A stretch of DNA of 64,000 nt, taken from assembly GCF_016728505.1 (NCBI RefSeq), contig NZ_CP068159.1:1-64000 (forward strand), read 5' to 3'. Of the stretch, positions 26,188-35,299 are shown piece after piece; the first letter of the stretch is position 1; each line of letters opens with the position of its first letter. Made by a program: the position numbers and the translations under genes. The notes below the pieces were generated by a model, which was not told where the DNA came from, did not search any database, and was given only the letters and a program-made list of their open reading frames with translations. Source of the stretch: Corynebacterium riegelii. Lineage in GTDB: Bacteria; Actinomycetota; Actinomycetes; Mycobacteriales; Mycobacteriaceae.

Positions 26188-28044
26188 ATGCAGCCGATCA
26201 TCCGCGTTCTGCGCAGCACCTCAACGCTTTGGCCGTTCTATCTTGCGGTGGTGGTGGTTTCTTCTGCCGTCGCGGGGTTGAGTTTGCTCAGTCCGTTTTT
26301 GCTCCGTGAGGCCACGGACACGATTGTGGACGGCGGCGCGATCCGCACCGTCGTGTGGCTGGCGGTGGGGTTGTTCGCCGCGGAGGCAGGCGCGACGCTG
26401 TTGCGAAACGTGTCTGGCTACCTCGGGGATGTGATGGTGGCGCGTATTCGCCAGGTGTTGTCTACGCGCTATTTTGCAAAGCTTCTGGCACTGCCACAGT
26501 CGTATTTTAACGGGCAGGTCACGGGCACGATCATCGCGCGGCTGGATCGTTCGATTGCGAACGTCACGCAGTTTATCCAGTCCTTTACTAATAACTTCTT
26601 GCCAATGCTGCTTCAGGTGGTGGCCATTTTGGGCATCACTGCCTACTACTACTGGCCGCTGACGGTGCTTCTGGCGTTGCTGTTTCCGTTGTATACGTGG
26701 TTGACTGCGCTCACGTCGAAACGCTGGCAGGTGTTTGAGCAGGAAAAGAACGCCAACATCGATGAGGGCAACGGCCGTTTCGCCGAGGTTGTGGGCCAGG
26801 TGAAGGTGACCAAGTCCTATGGCGCTGAGGTGCGTGAGCTGGAGAGCTTCGGCCGCCACTACACCAATACGGTGGAGATTACGCGTCCGCAGTCGCGCTG
26901 GTGGCATTCGATGGACACGGCGCGCGGCGTGGCCATGAACCTGATCTTCCTGGGCATTTATCTGATTGTGTTCACGCGGACGCTGAACGGCTTTTTCACT
27001 ATCGGTGAGATGGTGATGCTGATTCAGATGGTGACTATGGCGCGTCAGCCGGTGACCATGATGAGTTGGATTGTGGATTCGGCGCAGCGAGCGATTGCGG
27101 GTTCGCGCGATTACTTCAAGGTGATGGATGAGTCGGTGGAGCCGACCGCGAACCGCCAGCTGGTTGCGGCCACTAAGGCTTCCGACATGCCGGAGGTGGC
27201 ACTCGCCCAGCAGACTCCACTGCCGGTGCGTGAGCCGGTGGTTGCGTTTGATCAGGTTACTTTCGCTTACACGCCTGGGGAGCCTGTGCTTCACGACGTC
27301 ACGTTTTCCGCCCACAAAGACGAAAAAATCGCCCTGGTTGGCGAGTCTGGTGGGGGCAAGTCCACGATTGTCAACCTGCTTTTGGGCTTGTACCCGGTAA
27401 CTCAGGGTCGCCTTGAGGTATGCGGCGAAGAGCTGGGCGAGTTGGACGTGGAGAAGCTGCGCGCCACAACTGGTGTGGTGTTTCAGGAGGCTGCGCTGTT
27501 TTCGGGCTCTGTGTTTGAGAACATTGCGTACGGCAAGCCGGAGGCCACGCTGGAAGAGGTTGTGGCAGTGGCAAAGCGTGCCAACGCGCACGACTTCATC
27601 ATGAAGTTCACCGACGGCTACGACACGGTGATTGGTGAGCGCGGTTTGCGCCTCTCGGGCGGGCAGCGCCAGCGTGTGGCGGTAGCGCGCGCCATGTTGA
27701 AGGATGCGCCGATTCTGATCCTGGACGAGGCGACCTCCGCCTTAGACACCAAGGCGGAGCGCGCCGTGCAGGCCGGGTTGGATGAGTTGATGGAAGGCCG
27801 CACCACCATCATGATTGCGCACCGCTTGTCCACCATTGCGGGTGTGGACACGATTATCACGCTTCGTAACGGCCGCATCGACGAAATCGGCTCGCCCGCT
27901 GAGTTGGCGGTCTCCGGAGGTATTTATTCGGAGCTGTTGAAGCTGACTGCGTCCTCGTCTGCGGAGGATCGTAGGAGGTTGAGGGCGTTTGGGTTTGCGT
28001 CGGAAAGCATGAGCCCCGATGAGGATGAGGACGAAGACGTCTAG
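26188..28044 (+). CDS. ABC exporter, fused transmembrane and ATPase domains
   Basis: 618-residue half-transporter of the MsbA/multidrug type, expected to work as a homodimer in the cytoplasmic membrane. Residues 1-310 form the six-helix domain; the nucleotide-binding domain follows with Walker A GESGGGKST, signature LSGGQRQR, Walker B ILILDEATSALD and the switch His in MIAHRLST. The acidic tail ends DEDEDEDV. ATG 26188 fits the leaderless promoter; the in-frame upstream extension has no family similarity. Substrate cannot be inferred; could be drug, lipid or peptide. Confidence 0.92.
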   Translation: MQPIIRVLRSTSTLWPFYLAVVVVSSAVAGLSLLSPFLLREATDTIVDGGAIRTVVWLAVGLFAAEAGATLLRNVSGYLGDVMVARIRQVLSTRYFAKLLALPQSYFNGQVTGTIIARLDRSIANVTQFIQSFTNNFLPMLLQVVAILGITAYYYWPLTVLLALLFPLYTWLTALTSKRWQVFEQEKNANIDEGNGRFAEVVGQVKVTKSYGAEVRELESFGRHYTNTVEITRPQSRWWHSMDTARGVAMNLIFLGIYLIVFTRTLNGFFTIGEMVMLIQMVTMARQPVTMMSWIVDSAQRAIAGSRDYFKVMDESVEPTANRQLVAATKASDMPEVALAQQTPLPVREPVVAFDQVTFAYTPGEPVLHDVTFSAHKDEKIALVGESGGGKSTIVNLLLGLYPVTQGRLEVCGEELGELDVEKLRATTGVVFQEAALFSGSVFENIAYGKPEATLEEVVAVAKRANAHDFIMKFTDGYDTVIGERGLRLSGGQRQRVAVARAMLKDAPILILDEATSALDTKAERAVQAGLDELMEGRTTIMIAHRLSTIAGVDTIITLRNGRIDEIGSPAELAVSGGIYSELLKLTASSSAEDRRRLRAFGFASESMSPDEDEDEDV

Positions 28045-28052
28045 GGCTGCGC

Positions 28053-28065
28053 TAGCGTAGGGCGC
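28053..28065 (+). promoter_or_regulatory. Leaderless promoter of aecD
   Basis: TAGCGT (28053-28058) followed by 7 nt and ATG 28066. Confidence 0.5.
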
Positions 28066-29187
28066 ATGCAGTTTCTGGACCTGGATACTTTAAGGGCGCG
28101 CGGCACCCGCAAATGGACCGTCTACGGCGATGACGTTATCCCCATGTTCATCGCGGAAAGCGACTTCCCCACCGCACCTGCGGTCAAAGACGCGATTGTT
28201 CAAGCCTGTGAGCGCGAGATGTTTGGGTACACACCGGCGCCGGGCGCGCATCGTTTGGGGGAAGCGGTGTCGGATTTCTACGCGTCGCGCTACGGCTGGC
28301 GCCCGGAGCCTGCGCGCGTATTCCCGGTGGCGGACGTAGTGCGCGGCGTGCTGCTAGCCATCCAGCACTTCACGCAAGGCCCGGTGATTGTGCCGGTGCC
28401 AGCGTATTTCCCGTTCCTGGACATTGCGGATGCCGCCGGGCGCGAACGTATCAACGTTGCAAGCACCCCGGGCCTGGATCTGGCAGAGATCGAGGAGGCG
28501 TTTAAAAAGGGCGCGGGCAGCATCATTGTGACCAACCCGTACAACCCGGGCGGCTGGATTTTCAGCGAGGCTGAGCTGGATGCCATTTGTGATGTGGCAC
28601 GCCGCTACGGCGGGCGCGTGATTGTAGACGAGATCCACGCCCCGCTTGTGCTGGACGGTCAGCACGTGTGCGCAGCGGCGAACAACCCGGATGTGTGCAT
28701 TACGGTCACAGCGACCTCGAAGGCGTGGAACGTCGCGGGACTGAAGTGCGCGCAGATGATGTTCTCCAACGATGAAGACGTGGCCATTTGGCAGCGCATC
28801 AACCCAGTGCTGAAGGACGGTGTGGGCACGCTTGGAATCACCGCTGCGGAGGCGTGCTACGACCACGGCCGTGAGTTCCTCGATGAGGAGGTGGCGCAGC
28901 TGAAGGCCAACCGCGATTGGCTTGTCACCCACCTACCGGAGGCGGTGCCGGGCATTAAATTCGAGGTTCCGGCCGCGACGTATCTGATGTTCCTGGATTT
29001 CAGCAACACGGAACTCAACGATCCGCGCCCAGCCGCCTGGCTGCTGGAGCACGCAAAGGTCGCGATGAATGAGGGCGCCCACTTCGGCCCGGGCGGTGAG
29101 CACAAGGCGCGGATGAACTTTGCTACCAGCCCGGAGATTTTGCGGCAGGCCGTCGAGCGCATCGCCCAGGCCATCCGGCTACGCTAA
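28066..29187 (+). CDS. aecD: PLP-dependent C-S beta-lyase (cystathionine beta-lyase, MalY/PatB type)
   Basis: 373-residue fold-type I aminotransferase-like enzyme, cleaving C-S bonds of cystathionine and related thioethers. The PLP lysine is in [13 protein letters not shown] (about 221); the VTNPYNPGG and VDEIHAPL motifs precede it. In C. glutamicum, aecD is followed by brnQ; here treS and pep2 lie between them. MalY-type regulators share the fold, so a regulatory side-role is possible. Confidence 0.88.
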   Translation: MQFLDLDTLRARGTRKWTVYGDDVIPMFIAESDFPTAPAVKDAIVQACEREMFGYTPAPGAHRLGEAVSDFYASRYGWRPEPARVFPVADVVRGVLLAIQHFTQGPVIVPVPAYFPFLDIADAAGRERINVASTPGLDLAEIEEAFKKGAGSIIVTNPYNPGGWIFSEAELDAICDVARRYGGRVIVDEIHAPLVLDGQHVCAAANNPDVCITVTATSKAWNVAGLKCAQMMFSNDEDVAIWQRINPVLKDGVGTLGITAAEACYDHGREFLDEEVAQLKANRDWLVTHLPEAVPGIKFEVPAATYLMFLDFSNTELNDPRPAAWLLEHAKVAMNEGAHFGPGGEHKARMNFATSPEILRQAVERIAQAIRLR

Positions 29188-29192
29188 CTGGC

Positions 29193-29206
29193 TATGCTAA
29201 CTGGCT
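29193..29206 (+). promoter_or_regulatory. Leaderless promoter of treS
   Basis: TATGCT (29193-29198) followed by 8 nt and ATG 29207. The string CTAACTGGCTATG occurs twice in tandem here, the second ending on the start codon. Confidence 0.45.
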
Positions 29207-30928
29207 ATGGAGCAAACCCCTCAGGCAACTGATTTTCTTACGCCTACCCCAGCTGAGCAGCCGTGGCAGCGTCCGGACCCGGAGTGGTACAAGGATTCCG
29301 TGTTTTATGAGGTGCTGGTACGCGCCTTCTACGACCCGGATGGTACGGGGTCCGGCACGCTGAAGGGCCTGGAGGAGAAGCTGGATTACCTGCAGTGGCT
29401 GGGTGTGGATTGTCTGTGGATCCCGCCGTTTTATGATTCGCCTCTTCGAGACGGCGGCTATGACATCCGTGATTTCCGCAAGGTGCTGCCGGAGTTTGGC
29501 ACGGTTGAGGACTTTGTTTCGCTTATCGACGCTGCACATAAACGCGGCATCCGCATCATCACGGACTTCCCCATCAACCACACCTCCGATTCGCACGCCT
29601 GGTTCCAGGCGTCGCGTCAGGACCCGGATGGGGAGTACGGCGATTACTACGTGTGGACCGATGACCCGGAGCAGTACGCGGGCACGCGCATCATCTTCAT
29701 TGACACGGAAGAGTCCAACTGGACGTGGGACCCGGTGCGCAAGCAGTACTTCTGGCACCGTTTCTTCTCGCACCAGCCGGATCTGAACTACGACAATCCG
29801 CGTGTACAGGAGGAAATCCTGGACGTGATCCGGTTCTGGCTGGACCTAGGCATGGACGGTATCCGCTTGGATGCCATTCCGTACCTGTTTGAGTGCGAGG
29901 GCACCTCCAGCGAGAACCTGCCGGAGACCCACCAGTTCATCAAACGTGTGCGCAGGATGTTTGATGAGGAGTACCCGGGCCGCTTCTTGCTGGCTGAGGC
30001 AAATCAGCTGCCGCATGAGGTGGTGGAGTACTTCGGTGAGGGCACAGACGGCAAGGGCGATGAGTGCCAGATGGCGTTCCACTTCCCTGTCATGCCGCGC
30101 ATCTTTATGGGGCTGCACATGGAAAACGCGCAGCCAATCATTGACATTTTGCGCCAGACCCCAGCGATCCCGGAGTCTGCGCAGTGGGGCATTTTCCTGC
30201 GCAACCACGATGAGCTCACGCTTGAGATGGTCACGGAGGAAGAGCGCGAGTACATGTACAAGCATTACGCGTTTGATCCGCGGATGCGCGCGAATGTGGG
30301 TATTCGTCGCCGCTTAGCGCCGCTTTTGGGTGGGCATCGTGATCGTTTGCAGTTAGCGCACGCGTTGCTGCTGTCGCTGCCGGGTTCGCCGTTTATGTAC
30401 TACGGCGATGAGATTGGCATGGGCGACAACATCTGGCTCTATGACCGTGATGGTGTGCGTACCCCGATGCAGTGGTCGAATGACCGCAACGGTGGTTTTT
30501 CCTCCGCGGACCCGGAGCGTCTCTATCTTCCGCCGGTGCGCAATGACCAGTACGGCTACCACATTGTGAACGTGGAGAGCCAGATGAAGCAGGAGAATTC
30601 ACTGCTGCATTGGGTGCGCACGTTGGTGCATGTGCGCAAGCAGTACAAAGCGTTCGGCCGCGGCTCCTACATTGAGGTTGAGCACGGTAATGAGCAGGTG
30701 CTGGCGTTTATCCGCGAGTACACGGATGAGACGGGCCGCACGGAGCGTATTTTGTGCGTGCACAATATGTCCTCGCGCCCACAGCCTGTGGAGATGGAGC
30801 TGGCGCAATACAACGGCATTGTGCCGCGTGAGCTCTCTGGCAGCGTGGAGTTCCCGGCGATTGGTGAGCTGCCGTGGCTTGTCACACTCGCGCCGCACGG
30901 TTTCTTCTGGTTCGATATTTCAGCATGA
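29207..30928 (+). CDS. treS: Trehalose synthase / maltose alpha-D-glucosyltransferase
   Basis: 573-residue GH13 enzyme interconverting trehalose and maltose. The catalytic Asp is in MDGIRLDAIPYL (about 224), Glu in FLLAEANQ (about 266) and the transition-state Asp in FLRNHDELT (about 334). The characteristic QPDLNYDNPRV is present. Its stop overlaps the maltokinase ATG by 4 nt (ATGA); together TreS and Pep2 convert trehalose to maltose 1-phosphate, feeding glucan synthesis by GlgE where present. Confidence 0.97.
   Translation: MEQTPQATDFLTPTPAEQPWQRPDPEWYKDSVFYEVLVRAFYDPDGTGSGTLKGLEEKLDYLQWLGVDCLWIPPFYDSPLRDGGYDIRDFRKVLPEFGTVEDFVSLIDAAHKRGIRIITDFPINHTSDSHAWFQASRQDPDGEYGDYYVWTDDPEQYAGTRIIFIDTEESNWTWDPVRKQYFWHRFFSHQPDLNYDNPRVQEEILDVIRFWLDLGMDGIRLDAIPYLFECEGTSSENLPETHQFIKRVRRMFDEEYPGRFLLAEANQLPHEVVEYFGEGTDGKGDECQMAFHFPVMPRIFMGLHMENAQPIIDILRQTPAIPESAQWGIFLRNHDELTLEMVTEEEREYMYKHYAFDPRMRANVGIRRRLAPLLGGHRDRLQLAHALLLSLPGSPFMYYGDEIGMGDNIWLYDRDGVRTPMQWSNDRNGGFSSADPERLYLPPVRNDQYGYHIVNVESQMKQENSLLHWVRTLVHVRKQYKAFGRGSYIEVEHGNEQVLAFIREYTDETGRTERILCVHNMSSRPQPVEMELAQYNGIVPRELSGSVEFPAIGELPWLVTLAPHGFFWFDISA
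29522..29531 (-). repeat. Interspersed word CGTCGATAAG, copy 8
   Basis: Minus strand AGCGTCGATAAGCGAAA in treS, antisense, read Ser-Leu-Ile-Asp-Ala, a naturally conserved GH13 string. Confidence 0.6.
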
Positions 30929-32013
30929 TCGATATCACCAAGGAGCGGTTTTTTGGGTCGAAGGCGGGGAGGGTGGTTGGCGGGGGCGTCGATAAGCAAA
31001 AAGCCCTCGGCCCCTATACCTGGGAGATTGTGACCCTGGATCTGGGCACGCACCGCGAGAGCTATCAGATTCTTCACGACGGCACACGTGACATCCTTGC
31101 CACCTCCCCCGGCGCGCAGACGTATGTGGAGCATATGGCGCAGCTTGGGCAGGTGCACGGGCAGCTGCGCGGGGGTGATGTGCGTCCGATGGGTGCGGAG
31201 CAGTCCAACACCAATCTGATTGTTGGCGACACGATTGTGAAGGTCTTTCGCAAGCTTGAAGACGGCCTGAATCCGGACGTAGAGCTCTTAAGCCGCATTG
31301 AGAACAAGCATGTGGCAAAGGTGACGGGGTATGTCACGTTGGATGGTCGCACGCTTGCGATGCAGCAGGAGCTGGTTGGCGGCACGGATGGTTTTGTGCT
31401 GGCTACGGCAGGCGATTTGGGGGTGGCGGATGCGCGTGCGTTGGGTGAGGCGATTGCCAGCGTGCATGGGTCCTTGGCGTCGGAGTTTGGTGTGGAACAG
31501 CGCGCGGGCTCAGCGATTCGCGCCCAGCTGGATGCCAACTTGGATGCGTATGTGGAGCGTGCTTCGGTGCTGCGTGAGTTCGCCCCGGGCCTGCGTGCGC
31601 TCTACGCCGCGCTTGATACCCAGGACGTCGACGTGCAGCGCGTGCATGGGGATCTGCATTTGGGCCAGACGCTTTTCGACGCCCCGTTGTGGCACCTCAT
31701 CGACTTCGAAGGAGAGCCAGCGCGCCCGTTGGCGGAGCGTCGCCGCAAAGACGTGGCGTTGCGCGATGTTGCCGGCATGGTGCGCTCGTTTGGCTACGCG
31801 CGTGCCGTGGGTGAGCTTTCGAACTCGTGGGAGCACGAGATGCGCGAGGCGTTGCTGGCTGGCTATGGGGAGTTGGACGGAACGTTGGATGAGGCGCTGC
31901 TGGCTGCATATGTGGCGGATAAGGCCGCCTATGAGGTGGTCTATGAGGCCAATAATCGCCCGGATTGGGTGGACATTCCGCTGACTGCAATCAAGCAATT
32001 GCTGTCCATCTAG
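30925..32013 (+). CDS. pep2: Maltokinase
   Basis: 362-residue aminoglycoside-phosphotransferase-fold kinase, making maltose 1-phosphate. The Brenner-type catalytic motif VHGDLHLGQ (about 235) and LIDFEGEPARPLAERRRKDVALRDVAGMVRSF follow family order. It is about 90 residues shorter than mycobacterial maltokinase, chiefly at the N-terminus, where GGGVDKQKALG (about 21-31) is encoded by a full word copy. ATG 30925 overlaps the treS stop. Function supported by pairing with treS. Confidence 0.92.
   Translation: MIDITKERFFGSKAGRVVGGGVDKQKALGPYTWEIVTLDLGTHRESYQILHDGTRDILATSPGAQTYVEHMAQLGQVHGQLRGGDVRPMGAEQSNTNLIVGDTIVKVFRKLEDGLNPDVELLSRIENKHVAKVTGYVTLDGRTLAMQQELVGGTDGFVLATAGDLGVADARALGEAIASVHGSLASEFGVEQRAGSAIRAQLDANLDAYVERASVLREFAPGLRALYAALDTQDVDVQRVHGDLHLGQTLFDAPLWHLIDFEGEPARPLAERRRKDVALRDVAGMVRSFGYARAVGELSNSWEHEMREALLAGYGELDGTLDEALLAAYVADKAAYEVVYEANNRPDWVDIPLTAIKQLLSI
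30987..30996 (+). repeat. Interspersed word CGTCGATAAG, copy 9 (full-length, hairpin flanks)
   Basis: GGGCGTCGATAAGCAAAAA flanked by GGGC and GCCC arms (30984-31005), in pep2, sense, read Gly-Val-Asp-Lys-Gln-Lys. Confidence 0.8.
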
Positions 32014-32095
32014 TGGAATCCGTTTCCCAAATTGGACCTTGGAGTGTACTGTCAACTGCATCCTATGCATCACAGCTAACTCCTAGGAGGCAATT

Positions 32096-33475
32096 ATGGG
32101 CTCAACCGCAGTCAAGCGGGGCGGGTCTGGAAAGACCATCGCGATCACCTCGCTCGCGCTCTTTTCCATGTTCTTTGGCGCGGGCAACCTGATCTTCCCG
32201 CCGATGCTTGCCGTTCAGGCGGGCGACAACTTCTGGCCCGCAATTCTGGGCTTCCTCGGCACCGGTGCCCTCCTGCCGGTGCTCGCTGTGATTGCTATTG
32301 CGCTCTCGGGTGCTTCCGTACGCGACCTGTCCCAGCGCGCTGGCACCGTCTTCGGCGTCCTGTTCCCCATTCTGGCGTACCTGTCCATCGGTGCGTTCTA
32401 CGCGTTGCCGCGTACCGGCGCGGTATCCATGGAAACCGCCATCACCCCACTGTTTGGCATTGAGGGCACAGCCGCGTCCGCAGTGTTCAACCTGCTGTTC
32501 TTCGGCGCCGCCCTGGCCCTGGCATGGAACCCCTCCACCATCATGGACAAGCTGGGCAAATTCTTGGTCCCGTCTCTGGTGATCCTGCTGATCGTTATGA
32601 TCGTCGGTTCACTGTTCCGCTGGGACGCTGAGCCGAGCACCCCCGGCGAGCAGTACGCAGACGGCGCGTTTACCGCGGGCCTGCTCGAGGGCTACCTGAC
32701 CATGGACTCCATTGCCGCCTTGGCGTTTTCCATCGTGATCATCTCCACCCTGCGCATGAAGGGTTTTTCTGAAGGTGGCGAGATTGTCCGCGGCACCATC
32801 ATCGCTGGCCTTGGCGCTGGCCTCATGTTAGCGCTGGTCTACCTGGGCTTGGGCGGCATCGGCCGTGTTATCCCGACCGGCGGCGAGTACGACAACGGCG
32901 CGGGCCTTTTGGCAGATGCCGCGAACCTGACCATGGGCACCGCGGGCCAGATCATCTTCTCTTTGGTCGTGCTCCTTGCCTGCCTGACCACTGCGGTTGG
33001 TCTGATCACCGCTACTGGTGAGTACTTCTCCGAGCAGTTCCCCGGCAGCTACAAGGCGTGGGCGATCTTCTTCACCATCTGGTCCATCGTGTTTGCTACC
33101 CAGGGCCTGAACTTCATCATGGGCGTTGCCGCCCCGGTGATCGGCTTCCTGTACCCGCCGGCGATTGCACTGATCTTTGTCACCCTGGTTGAGCCTGCGT
33201 TCCGCAGCCGCACCCGCTTCACATGGGCAATGTTTTTGCCGATCTGGGTTGCTGTGATCTGGTCCGCTATCGAGACCTTCATCGCCCAGGGGTGGGCTGC
33301 CGACGCCCTGCAACCTCTGGTGGACTGGGCGCCGCTGGCCGCAGAAGGCTTGGGCTGGGTCCTGCCAGTTGTAGTGGCGTTTGTCATCGGCCTGATCATT
33401 GACTTTGCTAAGCCAAAGCCGCCGATGGTGGTTGGCACCAACGAGGCTGTCGACGGTGAGGTGGTTACCACGTAG
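32096..33475 (+). CDS. brnQ: Branched-chain amino acid uptake carrier BrnQ
   Basis: 459-residue LIVCS-family secondary transporter with about 12 hydrophobic segments, importing leucine, isoleucine and valine with sodium. The N-terminal FFGAGNLIFPPMLAVQAG is the family signature. ATG 32096 follows a textbook AGGAGG at 32085-32090, so unlike its neighbours it has a leader. In C. glutamicum it follows aecD; here two trehalose genes intervene. Confidence 0.95.
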   Translation: MGSTAVKRGGSGKTIAITSLALFSMFFGAGNLIFPPMLAVQAGDNFWPAILGFLGTGALLPVLAVIAIALSGASVRDLSQRAGTVFGVLFPILAYLSIGAFYALPRTGAVSMETAITPLFGIEGTAASAVFNLLFFGAALALAWNPSTIMDKLGKFLVPSLVILLIVMIVGSLFRWDAEPSTPGEQYADGAFTAGLLEGYLTMDSIAALAFSIVIISTLRMKGFSEGGEIVRGTIIAGLGAGLMLALVYLGLGGIGRVIPTGGEYDNGAGLLADAANLTMGTAGQIIFSLVVLLACLTTAVGLITATGEYFSEQFPGSYKAWAIFFTIWSIVFATQGLNFIMGVAAPVIGFLYPPAIALIFVTLVEPAFRSRTRFTWAMFLPIWVAVIWSAIETFIAQGWAADALQPLVDWAPLAAEGLGWVLPVVVAFVIGLIIDFAKPKPPMVVGTNEAVDGEVVTT

Positions 33476-33485
33476 CCTCGGGGCT
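33473..33485 (+). promoter_or_regulatory. Leaderless promoter of the LLM oxidoreductase
   Basis: TAGCCT (33473-33478) followed by 7 nt and ATG 33486; the -10 box contains the brnQ stop codon. Confidence 0.45.
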
Positions 33486-34469
33486 ATGAGTACCCCCCTT
33501 TCCTTAATTGATTTTTGCACCCGATACCCCGGCGAGTCCGTGGGCAAGGCGATAGAGCGATCTGTCGCCTTCGCCCAGGAAGCGGAAACGCTGGGGTTTT
33601 CGCGTATCTGGTACTCCGAGCACCACAACATGACGCGGATCATCTCTTCTGCGCCAGCTGTGCTGATCGCGCACGTAGGTGCCAAGACGGAGAAGATCCG
33701 CCTCGGCGCCGGCGGCGTAATGCTGCCCAACCACTCGCCGTATGTGATCGCGGAGCAGTTCGGCATGCTTGCAGAGATGTATCCAGAGCGCATTGACCTT
33801 GGTCTGGGCCGCGCCCCGGGTACAGACCAGCAGACGTTGGGCCAGGCGCTGCGTCGTGACCCGCGGGCGGCCGAGAACTTCCCGCAGGATCTGCTGGAGC
33901 TGCAGGCGTGGATGTCCAACCAGTCGCCCATGCCTGGGGTTGTGGCCATGCCGGGCGCAAGCACGAACGTGCCCATCTACATCCTTGGCTCTTCCATGTT
34001 CGGTGCCTCATTGGCGGCGAAGCTGGGCTTGCCGTATTCCTTTGCTTCCCACTTCGCCCCGCAGCACTTAGAGCAAGCGACTACCTACTACCGGGAAAAC
34101 TACGAGCCCTCAGAGCGCTACCCGGAGCCCTACTGCATCGCTGCGGTCAACGTGATCGCCTCCGACAGCATGGAAGATGCGGACAGGCAAGAAAAACTTG
34201 TTCATAAAGAACGCGTTCGCGCCTTTGTAGGCCGCCGCGGTACCCCCCTTTCGGATGATCAGCTGGAACAAATTATTCATTCCTATCAGGGGCGCCAAAT
34301 TACGGATATGTTGCGCTACACCGCAAAAGGTACAGGCACCGAGGTGCGAGAATACCTGCAATGGTTTAGGGAGCACGCGAAGGCAGATGAACTGATGATT
34401 TCCGTACAAGCGCCTACGTTTGAAGAAACTGTCCACACTATGGGCATTGTTGCAACATCAATGCAATAG
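33486..34469 (+). CDS. LLM-class flavin-dependent oxidoreductase (luciferase-like)
   Basis: 327-residue luciferase-like monooxygenase with a TIM-barrel fold using reduced FMN. Conserved strings are IWYSEHHNMTRIISSAPAVL and IRLGAGGVMLPNHSPYVIAEQFGML (group-1 type). Substrate unknown; 'alkanal monooxygenase' in related genomes is only a similarity label. It lies 10 bp after brnQ and may be both cotranscribed and independently transcribed. Confidence 0.9.
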   Translation: MSTPLSLIDFCTRYPGESVGKAIERSVAFAQEAETLGFSRIWYSEHHNMTRIISSAPAVLIAHVGAKTEKIRLGAGGVMLPNHSPYVIAEQFGMLAEMYPERIDLGLGRAPGTDQQTLGQALRRDPRAAENFPQDLLELQAWMSNQSPMPGVVAMPGASTNVPIYILGSSMFGASLAAKLGLPYSFASHFAPQHLEQATTYYRENYEPSERYPEPYCIAAVNVIASDSMEDADRQEKLVHKERVRAFVGRRGTPLSDDQLEQIIHSYQGRQITDMLRYTAKGTGTEVREYLQWFREHAKADELMISVQAPTFEETVHTMGIVATSMQ

Positions 34470-34513
34470 TATTCTTCACACACAAAATGGTTTGACCTGG
34501 AAAGAGGTAAGGC

Positions 34514-35299
34514 GTGACTGAATCCGTCCCCAATACCCCCCTACGGCGGCCGCAGCAGCACCAAGAAATCGCTAGCTACCTGCGCGACGAGATTTTCGCA
34601 GGCCGTATCCCGGTTGGTAAGTCGCTGCCGTCTGAGGCTGAGCTGTGTGAGCAGTTTGCTACCTCGCGTGGGCCAGTGCGTCAGGCTGTGGCCACGCTGC
34701 GTAGTGAGGGGTTGATTTCCTCGGGTCGGGGACGCCGTTCAATCGTCTTATCCAACACGCGCACGGAATCGTTTGAGGAAGTGCTGTGTACCGCTAGCCG
34801 CGTGACGCAAATGGGCAAGATCCCGGGCCAGGTTTTGCAGGAGTTTGGCCTCCACCAGGCAAACGACCATATTGCAGAAGCGCTGTGGCTCAATGACACC
34901 AAGACGGTGGTAACGCTGCGCCGCATTCGCACCGCCAACGATCACCCGGTGGTGGTGGAGGAGATTTACTTCTCACCCTCTATTTCCTCGACAGTGTTGA
35001 GCGTGGATCCGAACGCGGAATCGTTCCACCGCGAGCTGATGCGCAATGGTGTGAACTACAACAATATTTCGCGCAAGGCTCGTGTCGCTCCTGCTACCGA
35101 GGAGCACGCTGAGGCGTTGCAGTTGCCGGTAGGCGCGCCATTGCTTGAGATTGAGTTGCGTGCGTTTACGCACACGGGTGCTCCGGTGGAGTATTCGGTG
35201 CAGCGTTACAGCACGGAGCAGTTGACCTTCGGGTTGAATATTGTGCGCGGTCATTCCTCACCGTTGTGGATTGAGCTAGAACCAGAGCAGATCGGCTGA
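34514..35299 (+). CDS. GntR/HutC-family transcriptional regulator
   Basis: 261-residue regulator: N-terminal GntR winged helix (LPSEAELCEQFATSRGPVRQAVATLRSEGLI, about 37-67) and a C-terminal UTRA ligand-binding domain. GTG 34514 follows AGAGGT. Its stop shares a base with the ATG of the transporter solute-binding protein (TGATG), so it is the first gene of the five-gene importer operon and probably regulates it. The ligand is probably the transported peptide or a product, which is inference. Confidence 0.9.
   Translation: MTESVPNTPLRRPQQHQEIASYLRDEIFAGRIPVGKSLPSEAELCEQFATSRGPVRQAVATLRSEGLISSGRGRRSIVLSNTRTESFEEVLCTASRVTQMGKIPGQVLQEFGLHQANDHIAEALWLNDTKTVVTLRRIRTANDHPVVVEEIYFSPSISSTVLSVDPNAESFHRELMRNGVNYNNISRKARVAPATEEHAEALQLPVGAPLLEIELRAFTHTGAPVEYSVQRYSTEQLTFGLNIVRGHSSPLWIELEPEQIG

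Noticed and set aside
26221..27591. A 456-codon leftward frame opposite the ABC exporter
   Set aside because: Very rich in His, Arg and Gln, with no motif, and fully inside a well-supported gene on the other strand.
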